From Pseudomonas sp. ANT_H12B (GTDB lineage: Bacteria; Pseudomonadota; Gammaproteobacteria; Pseudomonadales; Pseudomonadaceae), in NCBI RefSeq assembly GCF_008369325.1, contig NZ_VOBI01000012.1:62001-126000 (forward strand): a DNA stretch of 64,000 nt, written 5' to 3'. The notes under the pieces were generated by a model, which was not told where the DNA came from, made no database searches, and worked only from the letters and a program-made list of their open reading frames with translations. Positions 41,718-50,146 of this stretch are shown piece after piece (position 1 is the stretch's first letter; each line of letters begins with the position of its first letter). Both the position numbers and the translations under genes were made by a program.

Positions 41718-41768
41718 GGTGGTTCCTCATCTTGTAATTATTGGCGTAGCTAACTGAACAGGCTGGGT

Positions 41769-42059
41769 TCAGCGGTCATCCTCGCGGATGGAAGAAGGAT
41801 GGCGGCACATCGCGGTGACCTCGATCGCCATGTACGGATACAACGGCAATTGCATCAGCAGATCATGCAGCTCCTGAACGCTGTCGACATCGAACACGCT
41901 GTAATTGGCGTAGAGCCCGGCGATGCGCCACAAGTGGCGCCACTTGCCCTGCTCTTGCAGGCGCTGGGCCAGGGCTTTCTCGTCAGCCTTCAGCTTGGCG
42001 GCCATTTCCGGATTCAGGTCGACCGGCAGATTCACGGTCATTTTCACGTGGAATAACAT
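41769..42059 (-). CDS. catC: Muconolactone delta-isomerase
   Basis: 96 residues, the normal CatC length, from ATG 42059 (MLFHVKMTVNLPVDLNPEMA). EKALAQRLQEQGKWRHLWRI and YPYMAIEVTAMCRHPSS are family-typical. It converts muconolactone to 3-oxoadipate enol-lactone as a decamer. It lies 10 bases after catB. The enol-lactone hydrolase (PcaD) required next is not in this window. Confidence 0.96.
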   Translation of the reverse strand: MLFHVKMTVNLPVDLNPEMAAKLKADEKALAQRLQEQGKWRHLWRIAGLYANYSVFDVDSVQELHDLLMQLPLYPYMAIEVTAMCRHPSSIREDDR

Positions 42060-42069
42060 GATGCACTCC

Positions 42070-43218
42070 TTAGACTTGATGAAGAACAGAAGAAGTCTTG
42101 TCGCGACGGAAAAACGCCAGGCGCTCTTCATCCAGCGTCAGGCCCAGACCCGGTGTTTTCGGGACGTGCAACTCGAAATCGCGATAGACCAGCGGCTCGC
42201 TGAGAATGTCTTCGGTCAGCAGCAACGGACCGAAAAGCTCGGTATCCCAGCTCAATTTGTTCAGGGTGATAAATGCATGGGCCGACGCAAGCGTGCCGAT
42301 CCCGCCTTCAAGCATGGTGCCGCCGTACAAGCCAATACCCGCCGCCTCGGCAATCGCGGCGGTTCGCAACACGGCACGTGGGCCGCCGTTCTTGGCGATC
42401 TTCAGGGCAAACACCGAAGCCGCGCCCTCCCGTGCCAGATTGAAGGCATCCTCGACGCATTCGATGGACTCATCAGCCATAACCGGCGCCGGGCTCATGG
42501 CATTCAGGCGCACCATGCCCGAGCGGTTATTGCGCGAGATCGGCTGTTCGATCAGGTCGATGCCGTTGGTTCCGAGGATCCGGCAGGCGCGCAGTGCAAC
42601 CGCTTCGTCCCAGGCCTGATTGACATCGACCCGCACGCTGGCGCGGTCGCCCAAGGCCTTCTTGATGGCAATGACGTGGGCCAGGTCGCGATTGACCTCG
42701 CCGGCACCGATCTTCAGTTTGAAGATCCGGTGGCGGCGCAGGTCGAGCATTTGCTCCGCTTCGGCGATGTCCTTGGCTGTGTCGCCACTGGCCAGGGTCC
42801 ACGCCACTGGCAGCGCATCACGAACGCGACCGCCGAGCAGCTCACTGACCGGCAGGCCCAGTCGTTTGCCCTGGGCGTCGAGCAAGGCGGTTTCGATACC
42901 TGATTTGGCGAAGGTGTTGCCGCGGATGCTGCGCTCAAGACGCAACATCGCGGCATTCACATTGCCGCTGTCCTGGCCCAGCAGCAGCGGCGCGAAGTGC
43001 CTGTCGATGTTGGTCTTGATGCTGTCGGGGCTTTCGTTGCCGTACGCCAGGCCACCGATGGTAGTGGATTCGCCGATACCTTCGATGCCATCGGCGCAGC
43101 GCACACGGATGATCACCAGGGTCTGGTTCTGCATGGTGTGCATCGCCAGCTTGTGCGGGCGGATGGTCGGCAGATCGACGATGATCGTCTCGATCGATTC
43201 AATGGCTGTAGCAAGCAT
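42070..43218 (-). CDS. catB: Muconate cycloisomerase
   Basis: 382 residues from ATG 43218 (MLATAIESIETIIVDLPTIR), near the usual 370-375. It is an enolase-superfamily enzyme: the catalytic lysines lie in IFKLKIGAGE (KxK), metal ligands in RVDVNQAWDE and VMADESIE, and the C-terminal catalytic region in LYGGTMLEGGIGTLAS. It turns cis,cis-muconate into muconolactone with Mn2+. First gene of catBCA, divergent from catR. Confidence 0.95.
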   Translation of the reverse strand: MLATAIESIETIIVDLPTIRPHKLAMHTMQNQTLVIIRVRCADGIEGIGESTTIGGLAYGNESPDSIKTNIDRHFAPLLLGQDSGNVNAAMLRLERSIRGNTFAKSGIETALLDAQGKRLGLPVSELLGGRVRDALPVAWTLASGDTAKDIAEAEQMLDLRRHRIFKLKIGAGEVNRDLAHVIAIKKALGDRASVRVDVNQAWDEAVALRACRILGTNGIDLIEQPISRNNRSGMVRLNAMSPAPVMADESIECVEDAFNLAREGAASVFALKIAKNGGPRAVLRTAAIAEAAGIGLYGGTMLEGGIGTLASAHAFITLNKLSWDTELFGPLLLTEDILSEPLVYRDFELHVPKTPGLGLTLDEERLAFFRRDKTSSVLHQV

Positions 43219-43304
43219 GTCGATACCCGTCAGGTTCTTGAAGTTCTGATTTGGATTCTCGTACGGCTTTTTCCGGGCGGCCAATATAGAATTGGTCTGG
43301 CTTG

Positions 43305-43319
43305 ATACCTTAAAGGTAT
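43305..43319. promoter_or_regulatory. CatR operator candidate
   Basis: Near-perfect palindrome ATACC-TTAAA-GGTAT in the 127-bp catB-catR gap, 27 bases before the catR start. It has the LysR T-N11-A form and resembles the known recognition site of CatR at catBC. Confidence 0.65.
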
Positions 43320-43345
43320 TTAACCATCCGACATCTGGAGGCCTC

Positions 43346-44230
43346 ATGGAACTGCGTCACCTGCGTTACTTTCAGGTGTTGGCTCAAACCCTCAATTTCA
43401 CCCGTGCCGCAGAGCTGCTGCACATCGCCCAACCGCCATTGAGCCGGCAGATCCAGCAACTGGAGGACGAACTCGGGGTGCTGTTGCTGGAGCGTGGGCG
43501 GCCGCTGAAGCTAACCGACGCCGGGCGGTTTTTCCATGAACACTCCACCGCCCTGCTCGAGCAACTGGGCAAGGTCTGCGACAACACGCGACGGATCGGT
43601 TTGGGTGAAAAGACCTGGCTGGGCATCGGTTTCGCGCCGTCGACGCTCTACGGCGTGCTGCCGGAACTGATTCGCCGTTTGCGCAGCGGTGAGCCGCTGG
43701 AGCTTGAACTGGGGCTCTCGGAAATGACCACGCTGCAACAGGTGCAGGCGCTCAAGGCCGGGCGTATCGACATCGGTTTCGGGCGAATCCGCATCGACGA
43801 CCCGGCCATCATCCAGACCGTGCTCACCGAAGACCGGCTGGTCGCCGCCCTGCCCGCCGGCCATCCGTTGCTGGCCGGGCCGATCAGCCTTCGCCAACTG
43901 GCGAAAGAACCCTTTGTGCTGTACCCCGGCAACCCGCGACCCAGCTACGCCGACCATGTGATCGCGCTGTTCGAATCCTATGGCGTGAGCATCCATGTAG
44001 CGCAATGGACCAACGAGCTGCAAACCGCCATCGGGCTGGTGGGGGCAGGCATCGGGGTCACATTGGTGCCGGCCTCGGTGCAGTTGCTGCACCGCGACGA
44101 CATTGGCTTCACCCCGCTACTGGAAGAAAACGCCACCTCACCCATCATCCTCAGCAGACGGGTGGGCGACGTGTCGCCGGGGTTGAATCATTGCTTGCAG
44201 ATGATTGATGAACTGCAACCGCGGGACTAG
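43346..44230 (+). CDS. catR: LysR family regulator of catechol genes
   Basis: 294 residues from ATG 43346 (GGAG ten bases upstream). The HTH reads MELRHLRYFQVLAQTLNFTR and LLHIAQPPLSRQIQQLEDEL, the CatR/BenM/CatM type. The effector domain binds cis,cis-muconate in that group. It is divergent from catBCA and should activate it through the palindrome at 43305. Like other CatR proteins it probably represses its own gene. Confidence 0.93.
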   Translation: MELRHLRYFQVLAQTLNFTRAAELLHIAQPPLSRQIQQLEDELGVLLLERGRPLKLTDAGRFFHEHSTALLEQLGKVCDNTRRIGLGEKTWLGIGFAPSTLYGVLPELIRRLRSGEPLELELGLSEMTTLQQVQALKAGRIDIGFGRIRIDDPAIIQTVLTEDRLVAALPAGHPLLAGPISLRQLAKEPFVLYPGNPRPSYADHVIALFESYGVSIHVAQWTNELQTAIGLVGAGIGVTLVPASVQLLHRDDIGFTPLLEENATSPIILSRRVGDVSPGLNHCLQMIDELQPRD

Positions 44231-44258
44231 CCCGAATGCCCGCTGTAATGCAATCCGC

Positions 44259-44389
44259 GTAGCAGCTGGCGCAGCCTGCGTTCGGCTGCGCAGCAGTCGT
44301 GAATCAGGCTATCTCGGCCTAACTGATTCACCGCGGTGTCTGATTTTACGGCTGCTTGGCAGCCGAACGCAGGCTTCGCCTGCTGCTAC
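44259..44389. repeat. Nested inverted repeat after catR
   Basis: Outer arms beginning GTAGCAGctggcgcAGCCTGC (44259-44289) pair with 44359-44389 (ending CTGCTGCTAC), and TGCGTTCGGCTGC with GCAGCCGAACGCA. An inner perfect pair GTGAATCAG (44299-44307) / CTGATTCAC (44323-44331) lies within. The 131-bp unit looks like another mobile extragenic palindrome family and can terminate catR and the convergent deacetylase gene. Confidence 0.8.
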
Positions 44390-44394
44390 AGGGC

Positions 44395-45294
44395 TCAATG
44401 GGAATCCCCACCCCAGAGCCAGTTCCAGATCCCCGGCAGTTTGACCGCCTCTGAACTGTCCTTGACGGTACGCGCCATGGCCGCCCGTTGCAGAGCCGCC
44501 TGATCGTCGTAAAACGGCTTTTCTGCCAACTTCACCCCAGCGGCGCTTGCGCTGTCGAGGAGGATTTGCAGGTACTCCCGGGCATGCCGGGCGGAGTAGC
44601 GATTCAGGTCGTGGAAGGTCACCACCACCGGTATCACCCCGTCCACAGTTGGCAACTCTCCCCGCGCAATACGCTCACGCACTTCGGACATCGAGCGCAG
44701 CATGTGCGAGCGCCGTCGAGGGCTGGCGTTGAAGCCCCAGATCTTGCCGTCATTGGCGCTCAGGTCGGTGAGCAGTATATGCAAGCCGTGTTGCTGATAA
44801 GCCGCGAAAGTGCGTTTGTCGTAGTTCCAGAATGGCGGACGCACCAGGGTCGGTGGCGCGCCAGTGATCGCGGCGATATCGGCGCTGCCTTTGCTCAGCG
44901 ATTGCTCCAGTTCTTCCGGAGTCAGGGAGCGGTGATTGGTGTGCGAGTGGGTGCCCGTGTGGAAGCCCAGAATCTGCCCTTCTGCATGCTCGCGGCGCAT
45001 GACCTCGCGACCGATGTCGCTGTCGCCGGCACGTGGCGCACCGGTCTGCACGAAGAACACCGCTTTGATGTTCGGTTGCACCGGGTTACTGGCCAGACTG
45101 TCGAGCACGGTCATCGTCGGGTTCCAGAAGCTCGATGCGCTGGGACCATCATCGAAGGTCAGCAGAAAGCGGACAGGTGGGTGTGCGCGCAGACGCTGTT
45201 CGGTCTGCGGCGTCATTTCGATGGGAGAAGCGATGCAACCCAGCAGACTGACTGCCATGGCGAACGCCGATAGAACCTTGACCAACTGTTTCAT
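44395..45294 (-). CDS. Polysaccharide deacetylase family lipoprotein
   Basis: 299 residues from ATG 45294 with a lipoprotein signal (VLSAFAMAVSLLGC, lipobox SLLGC). The NodB domain shows the catalytic Asp pair TFDDGPS, the zinc-binding HTGTHSHTNH and RPPFWNYD. It would remove acetyl groups from a cell-wall or surface polysaccharide from the periplasmic face of a membrane. It ends at the repeat after catR. Substrate unknown. Confidence 0.88.
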   Translation of the reverse strand: MKQLVKVLSAFAMAVSLLGCIASPIEMTPQTEQRLRAHPPVRFLLTFDDGPSASSFWNPTMTVLDSLASNPVQPNIKAVFFVQTGAPRAGDSDIGREVMRREHAEGQILGFHTGTHSHTNHRSLTPEELEQSLSKGSADIAAITGAPPTLVRPPFWNYDKRTFAAYQQHGLHILLTDLSANDGKIWGFNASPRRRSHMLRSMSEVRERIARGELPTVDGVIPVVVTFHDLNRYSARHAREYLQILLDSASAAGVKLAEKPFYDDQAALQRAAMARTVKDSSEAVKLPGIWNWLWGGDSH

Positions 45295-45392
45295 GTTTTG
45301 CCTTGAGCCAGACCGTTGCGCCCGCATCTGTGCGGGCGCAGGTTGGATCAGGGTACACAGAGTTTGGTTCCGGTGCTGCCCGGCATCGTCGG

Positions 45393-46340
45393 TTATTGGG
45401 TAAAGGACTGCTGGAACGAATTGTCGATGATCGGCGCCGTTGCCAGTTCGGCCGGCAGCGCCTTGACCTTAAACAGAAAGTCTGCGGTGCTTTGTAGATC
45501 CTTGGCGGCCTGCTCATCCACCGGGCCGACAGTCATGTGCGCCTGGCGCAGCCAGTGGCGCGAAACGTTCTGGTCAAGGTTGGCCTTCTTCGCCCAGAGG
45601 TCGGCGTACTCGTCAGTGTTGTTGTCGACCCAGGCCCGGGCCTTTTTCAGCCGCACCAGAAAGTCGGCGATGGCTTCGCGTTTGCTGTCGATCGAGGGCG
45701 TCGACGCGGCGATGGCGCTCAGGCCGGGCATCAGGTTCTTGGCGGTGAGAATCGGCCGGGCGCCGGAGAACAGAATCTGCTGGGAGATATAGGGTTCCCA
45801 GACCGGGAACGCGTCGATGCTGCCCTGCGGCAACGCTGCTGCGGCATCGATTGGCATCAGTTTGATGAAGTCGACGTAGTTTTCCGGCAGCTCGGCTTTT
45901 TCAAGTGCGCGCAAGGTCAGTTGCTGGCTCCAGGCGCCGGGCCAGTAAGCGACTTTCTTGCCCTTCAGATCAGCGATGGTTTTGACCGGTGAATCCTTGG
46001 GCACCAGCAAGGCGATGGTGTCCGGGTTTTGCCGCGTGACACCGATCAGCTTCACCGGCGCCTGTTTGGCGGCGAGAAAGAGGAAGCCCGAATCGCCAAG
46101 AAAGCCCAAATCCAGCGCGCCGGTATTCAGCGCTTCGGCCAACGGCGCAGCGGCCTGGAAGTGTTTCCAGTCGACGGTATACGGCGCCCCTTTCAGCACA
46201 CCCGAAGCCTCCACCGAGGCACGAACGTTGTAGTAGTTCTGATCACCGACGTGCAAGACAACGGGCTCTGCGGCGTAAGCCATTGGCGCGGTAAACAGTG
46301 CGCAGGTCAACAGACTGCGCACGAATCGGGACAGGTTCAT
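45393..46340 (-). CDS. ABC transporter substrate-binding protein, aliphatic-sulfonate (SsuA) type
   Basis: 315 residues with a Sec signal (SLLTCALFTAPMAYA, cleaved near residue 23). The mature protein (EPVVLHVGDQNYYNVRASVE) belongs to the NMT1/SsuA family, with DLGFLGDSGFLFLAAKQAPV near the ligand site. No transporter membrane or ATPase genes are adjacent, so it is an orphan component, like the one at 26345. Sulfonate, sulfate ester or taurine are possible ligands. Confidence 0.85.
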   Translation of the reverse strand: MNLSRFVRSLLTCALFTAPMAYAAEPVVLHVGDQNYYNVRASVEASGVLKGAPYTVDWKHFQAAAPLAEALNTGALDLGFLGDSGFLFLAAKQAPVKLIGVTRQNPDTIALLVPKDSPVKTIADLKGKKVAYWPGAWSQQLTLRALEKAELPENYVDFIKLMPIDAAAALPQGSIDAFPVWEPYISQQILFSGARPILTAKNLMPGLSAIAASTPSIDSKREAIADFLVRLKKARAWVDNNTDEYADLWAKKANLDQNVSRHWLRQAHMTVGPVDEQAAKDLQSTADFLFKVKALPAELATAPIIDNSFQQSFTQ

Positions 46341-46511
46341 CGGGGGCTCCTTGAGCGTGATTTATATAGACCATAACGCTCTTAAACGAAGATTTTTAAA
46401 TTCTATTTAGTCATAAGCTCATGACCCGCCGCGAACAGTGTTTGCCCTGCAACAGCGACTTAACAGACTGTTCTCCCCTGAACATTCCCCGACCGTGATC
46501 AAGTGCGAGCC

Positions 46512-46832
46512 TCAGTTGCCCGAGACCAGCTTGAGTCCGATAACACCGGCCAAAATGACCACCAGGCAGAGAATCCTCAGCGGCGTCGTCGCGTCGCCCA
46601 GCAGCACCATGCCCAGAACAGCGGTGCCCGCTGCACCAATACCGGTCCAGACCGCGTAGGCCGTCCCCACCGGTAGTGAACGAAGCGCGAGTGAAAGCAG
46701 AAAGACGCTCGACAAGCCAGTAGCAGCCGCCAAGAGTCCAGGGGTCAATCGCGTGAAACCTTCAGAGCTCTTCATGAAAAAGGCAAAGGCGATTTCGAGA
46801 ATGCCAGCGATGCCAAGCAGTGCCCATGCCAT
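46512..46832 (-). CDS. sugE: Small multidrug-resistance family transporter, Gdx/SugE type
   Basis: 106 residues from ATG 46832, four membrane helices. The glutamate in helix 1 (GILEIAFAFFMKSSEGFTRL) and the LPVGTAYAVWTGIGAAGTAV stretch match SugE/Gdx, the dual-topology guanidinium exporters. The start further upstream (46850) is possible but lacks conservation. There is no guanidine riboswitch that I can recognise in the short leader. Confidence 0.9.
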   Translation of the reverse strand: MAWALLGIAGILEIAFAFFMKSSEGFTRLTPGLLAAATGLSSVFLLSLALRSLPVGTAYAVWTGIGAAGTAVLGMVLLGDATTPLRILCLVVILAGVIGLKLVSGN

Positions 46833-46920
46833 AGGTAAATGTCCCGTCAAGTTGGCTCAAGGAAGCGAGCGCCAGCGAATAGACTGGTCTATGCGCCAGG
46901 CACTCAATGAGGGGTGGGAA

Positions 46921-47376
46921 TCAAGCTTTTTCAGCGGCAGCCGGTTTCGAGCGGAACGTCACACCGAGTCGATTGAAGGCGTTCATCAAGCCAATTGCGT
47001 AAGTGAGATCCGCGAGTTCTTTATCGCTGAATTCAGCGGCGGCGGCCTCGTAGTCGGCATCCGGAACACCAGTTTCAGCGACGCGGGTGACGGTTTCCGC
47101 CCACGACAGCGCAACGCGCTCACGCTGACTGAATACGTTCCCCGCGTCGTGCCACACCGGTACCAATACCAGCTTGTCGACCGACACACCGAGTTTCAGC
47201 AGGTCGCGAGAATGCATGTCGATGCAAAAGGCGCAGCCATTGATCTGCGAAACCCGCAGGTACACCAGATCGATCAATTCTGCCGAAAAGCCGCAGTTCT
47301 GCAGATAGACGTACACGCCGCCGAACGCCTTGTAACCTTCCGGTGAAGCGTTAGCGTAGTTAAGACGATTGCTCAT
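46921..47376 (-). CDS. Carboxymuconolactone decarboxylase/AhpD-like protein
   Basis: 151 residues (MSNRLNYANASPEGYKAFGG) with the AhpD-type redox motif CAFCIDMHSRDL (Cys-x2-Cys-x3-His). Members act as alkylhydroperoxidases or thiol peroxidase partners. It is divergent from the MocR-type regulator at 47469, which probably controls it and the exporter downstream. In spite of the family name it has nothing to do with the cat pathway. Confidence 0.88.
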   Translation of the reverse strand: MSNRLNYANASPEGYKAFGGVYVYLQNCGFSAELIDLVYLRVSQINGCAFCIDMHSRDLLKLGVSVDKLVLVPVWHDAGNVFSQRERVALSWAETVTRVAETGVPDADYEAAAAEFSDKELADLTYAIGLMNAFNRLGVTFRSKPAAAEKA

Positions 47377-47468
47377 GATGAATCCTTATGTTTGCTGTTT
47401 GAAGGACTCAATGGTGCTGCTGCTTGGCCTATGTTAGAAGGTCCATGATCTATCTTGAGTTCTAGGCC

Positions 47469-48887
47469 ATGACCAAGCCCATCAGCAGCTTTTCACCCCT
47501 CGACCCCTCCTCCACGGAACCAATCTATCGGCAAATCTACTGGCGGTTTCGCGGGGCGATTACGGACGGCGTACTCACTCCCGGCGACCGCATTCCTGCG
47601 GCACGGGCGCTGGCCAAAGAACTCGGGTTGGCCAGAGGCACGATCGATACCGCGTATTCACTGCTGACCGCCGAGGGATACATTCAGTCCCGTGGCCAGG
47701 CCGGCACGGTCGTGGCGCCGGGGATCAACGTCAGAGCTCCCACAACTCCCGCCGAACAAACCTTCAGCCCGGTGAAAAACACTTCCGTCAGGAACAAGGC
47801 ACCGGTCCTGCCCTTTCAAATGGCCTTGCCCGCGCTGGACGCCTTTCCGAGAAAAATCTGGGCGCAAATCGGCGCACGGTGCGTGCGTGCCACGCGCATC
47901 CCGGACATGGCCAATCCGTCGGTGTATGGCCTGGAATCTTTGCGCACTGCAATCGCCACTTATCTGCAAGTCGCACGGGGCATTACCTGCTCGCCCGCTC
48001 AAGTGTTCATCACCTCGGGCTACCGCAACACCCTGACGCTGATTGCGCACGCGCTCCTCAAGCCTGGGGACCAGGTACTCGTCGAAGACCCGGGATACCC
48101 TCCCACCCGCGAGTTGCTGGAACATCTGCAAATACAGGTGGCCCCCGTTCCGGTGGATCAGGACGGCATGCTGGTTTCGCAAGGCGTGAACAGTGCGCCG
48201 GAAGCGCGCGCCGTCGTCGTCACGCCGGCCCATCAAAGCCCGTTGAGTGTGTCGCTGTCGCTGCCGCGGCGCCTGGAACTGCTGGAGTGGGCGAGCCGCC
48301 AGCAAGCCTGGATTGTCGAAGACGACTACGACGGCGAGTACCGCTACATCAGCCGTCCGCTGCCCGCGCTCAAGAGTCTGGATCGCGATGGACGAGTGCT
48401 GTATGCCGGCACCTTCAGCAAGGTGCTGTTTCCTGGGATCCGGCTCGGCTATCTGGTGGTGCCCCAGGCGCAGGTCGAACGCTTTGAACACGTCAGCCAG
48501 ACCTTCCTCGGCAATTGTCCGGAACTCACCCAGGCCATCGTGGCGACCTTTCTGACCGAGGGCCATTTCGCCCGGCATATCCAGCGCATGCGTAAACTCT
48601 ACGGCGAGCGCCGGGAAGCGACCGCGAGGGGGCTGAAGAAAGCCTTGGGCGACCACATCAGCATTGATGCGCAGCCGGGGGGTATGCATTTGATCCTGCG
48701 ACTGACCGACCAGCAGTCCGATCGTGCGTTGGCCGATCGCATGAGGGAGGCCGGTATTTATGCAGAAGCCCTGTCAGGCTGGAGCACTGTTGGCCAGACG
48801 CACTCCGGGTTGATGCTCGGGTTCGCCAACATCGACTCGCAAGACACCGCCGAACAACTGGGAAAACGCATCCTGGCGCTGCTGTAA
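47469..48887 (+). CDS. MocR/PdxR-type PLP-dependent regulator
   Basis: 472 residues. The N-terminal GntR-type winged HTH (EPIYRQIYWRFRGAITDGVL, ARALAKELGLARGTIDTAYS) occupies the first 80 residues. The rest is a fold-type I aminotransferase-like domain with the PLP lysine in YAGTFSKVLFPGIRLGYLV. MocR regulators sense PLP or an amine through this domain. It is divergent from the AhpD-like gene with a 92-base shared promoter region. Confidence 0.92.
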   Translation: MTKPISSFSPLDPSSTEPIYRQIYWRFRGAITDGVLTPGDRIPAARALAKELGLARGTIDTAYSLLTAEGYIQSRGQAGTVVAPGINVRAPTTPAEQTFSPVKNTSVRNKAPVLPFQMALPALDAFPRKIWAQIGARCVRATRIPDMANPSVYGLESLRTAIATYLQVARGITCSPAQVFITSGYRNTLTLIAHALLKPGDQVLVEDPGYPPTRELLEHLQIQVAPVPVDQDGMLVSQGVNSAPEARAVVVTPAHQSPLSVSLSLPRRLELLEWASRQQAWIVEDDYDGEYRYISRPLPALKSLDRDGRVLYAGTFSKVLFPGIRLGYLVVPQAQVERFEHVSQTFLGNCPELTQAIVATFLTEGHFARHIQRMRKLYGERREATARGLKKALGDHISIDAQPGGMHLILRLTDQQSDRALADRMREAGIYAEALSGWSTVGQTHSGLMLGFANIDSQDTAEQLGKRILALL

Positions 48888-48941
48888 CCGTATCAGCCTT
48901 GACGCCCGGGCCGACGATCATGGCCCATTAAAACAACCGAT

Positions 48942-48968
48942 TCTTGGATCTTCTTCACTGATCCAAGA
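48942..48968 (+). promoter_or_regulatory. Hairpin before the GNAT gene
   Basis: Perfect 9-bp stem TCTTGGATC / GATCCAAGA with a nine-base loop. The 3' arm runs into the AAGAGAA ribosome-like sequence before the ATG at 48978. It could end the MocR gene (no T-tract) or mask the ribosome site. Confidence 0.45.
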
Positions 48969-48977
48969 GAACGCATC

Positions 48978-49478
48978 ATGCAGTCCTGTCTCCCAAAGCG
49001 CTTCAAAGGCCCCGTCATGAGCAGTGCAGTCATGAACACCCACGTTATACGTCACGCAAAAACCTCGGCTGAAGTCGGGGCGTGTTTTTCTGTCATGCAG
49101 TCACTCAGGCCGCACCTGCATGACGAGGTGGACTTCGCAGACAGAATCAGTCGAATGCGTGGAGAAAACTACCACTTGCTGGCGGTATGGCACGGCACAA
49201 GCGTCATTGCACTGGCGGGTTACCGGTTCCAGGAAAACATGTTGTATGGGCGTTTCCTCTACGTGGATGACCTGGTTGTCAGCACGGAGCATCGCCGCGA
49301 GCAATGGGGCGCACGCTTACTGGAAGAGCTCGATAGCATTGCTCGCGCTTCGGACTGTCGCCAACTGGTGCTGGATACCGCGCTTTCGAACGCTCACGCA
49401 CAGCGCTTTTATTTCCGTCACGGATTACTCACCAGTGCGATTCGTTTCTACAAAGTATTGGTGGTAACCCCGACATGA
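48978..49478 (+). CDS. GNAT family N-acetyltransferase
   Basis: Up to 166 residues. The conserved part begins near HVIRHAKTSAEVGACFSVMQ, so ATG 49017 is also a possible start. Acetyl-CoA binding motif A is seen in VVSTEHRREQWGARLLEELD (R/QxxGxG/A form) and motif B in AHAQRFYFRHGL. The acceptor cannot be predicted. It is followed, with a 4-base overlap, by a flavodoxin-fold reductase gene, forming a small operon. Confidence 0.87.
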   Translation: MQSCLPKRFKGPVMSSAVMNTHVIRHAKTSAEVGACFSVMQSLRPHLHDEVDFADRISRMRGENYHLLAVWHGTSVIALAGYRFQENMLYGRFLYVDDLVVSTEHRREQWGARLLEELDSIARASDCRQLVLDTALSNAHAQRFYFRHGLLTSAIRFYKVLVVTPT

Positions 49479-50107
49479 AAATCCTGCGCGTGATTTGCAG
49501 CCCTCGAGGCACATCTTCCGAGAGTTATCGACTCTCGCAAACCATCATCAACAACCTGATCACCCGCCATCGCGGTCGCGACTTCATCATTACCGAGCGA
49601 GGTGTCGGTGGGCTCGCGCATGTCGACGCCGACTATGCAGCGGCGGTGAGCAAACGACGCGATCCCTCCAGCGCAGTCGTCGCCAGCGGTTCCTTGCTTC
49701 AGTCCGAGCGATTGATTCGGGAGCTTGAAAGTGCGGATTACGTGGTGATTGCCACCCCCATGCACAACATGACGATCCCCTCAGCGCTGAAGGCCTGGCT
49801 CGACCATATGATTCAAGCAGACCGAACGTTCAGGATTACGCCGGAAGGTAAAATCCCATTGCTGCGCGACCGCCCCGTTTTCATCGCTGTCGCCTCGGGC
49901 GGAACGTTCTCCACGGACAACGCTTCGCAACCTGACTTCCTGACGCCTTATTTGAAGGCTGCACTGGCGACCATTGGACTGTTGAACGTGAAGTTCTTCT
50001 CGGTTGAAGGCACCGCTCAAAAACCCAGTGTCTTGAACGTCAGGCGAGAAAAAACGGAACATGAAACGGCGTTGTATTTTTCCAACCCGCTGCCGGCGAC
50101 CGTTTAA
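49475..50107 (+). CDS. FMN-dependent NADH-azoreductase/NAD(P)H quinone reductase family
   Basis: 210 residues with a flavodoxin-like fold: the N-terminal RVICSPRGTSSESYRLSQTI binds FMN phosphate, and ATPMHNMTIPSALKAWLDHM is the AzoR signature around residues 88-110. Such enzymes reduce quinones and azo compounds by two electrons. It overlaps the GNAT gene by 4 bases and precedes the LOG gene by 39. Confidence 0.88.
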   Translation: MKILRVICSPRGTSSESYRLSQTIINNLITRHRGRDFIITERGVGGLAHVDADYAAAVSKRRDPSSAVVASGSLLQSERLIRELESADYVVIATPMHNMTIPSALKAWLDHMIQADRTFRITPEGKIPLLRDRPVFIAVASGGTFSTDNASQPDFLTPYLKAALATIGLLNVKFFSVEGTAQKPSVLNVRREKTEHETALYFSNPLPATV

Positions 50108-50146
50108 ATCACTCAATCCTCAGCACAACCGACCGGGAAAAATCCA

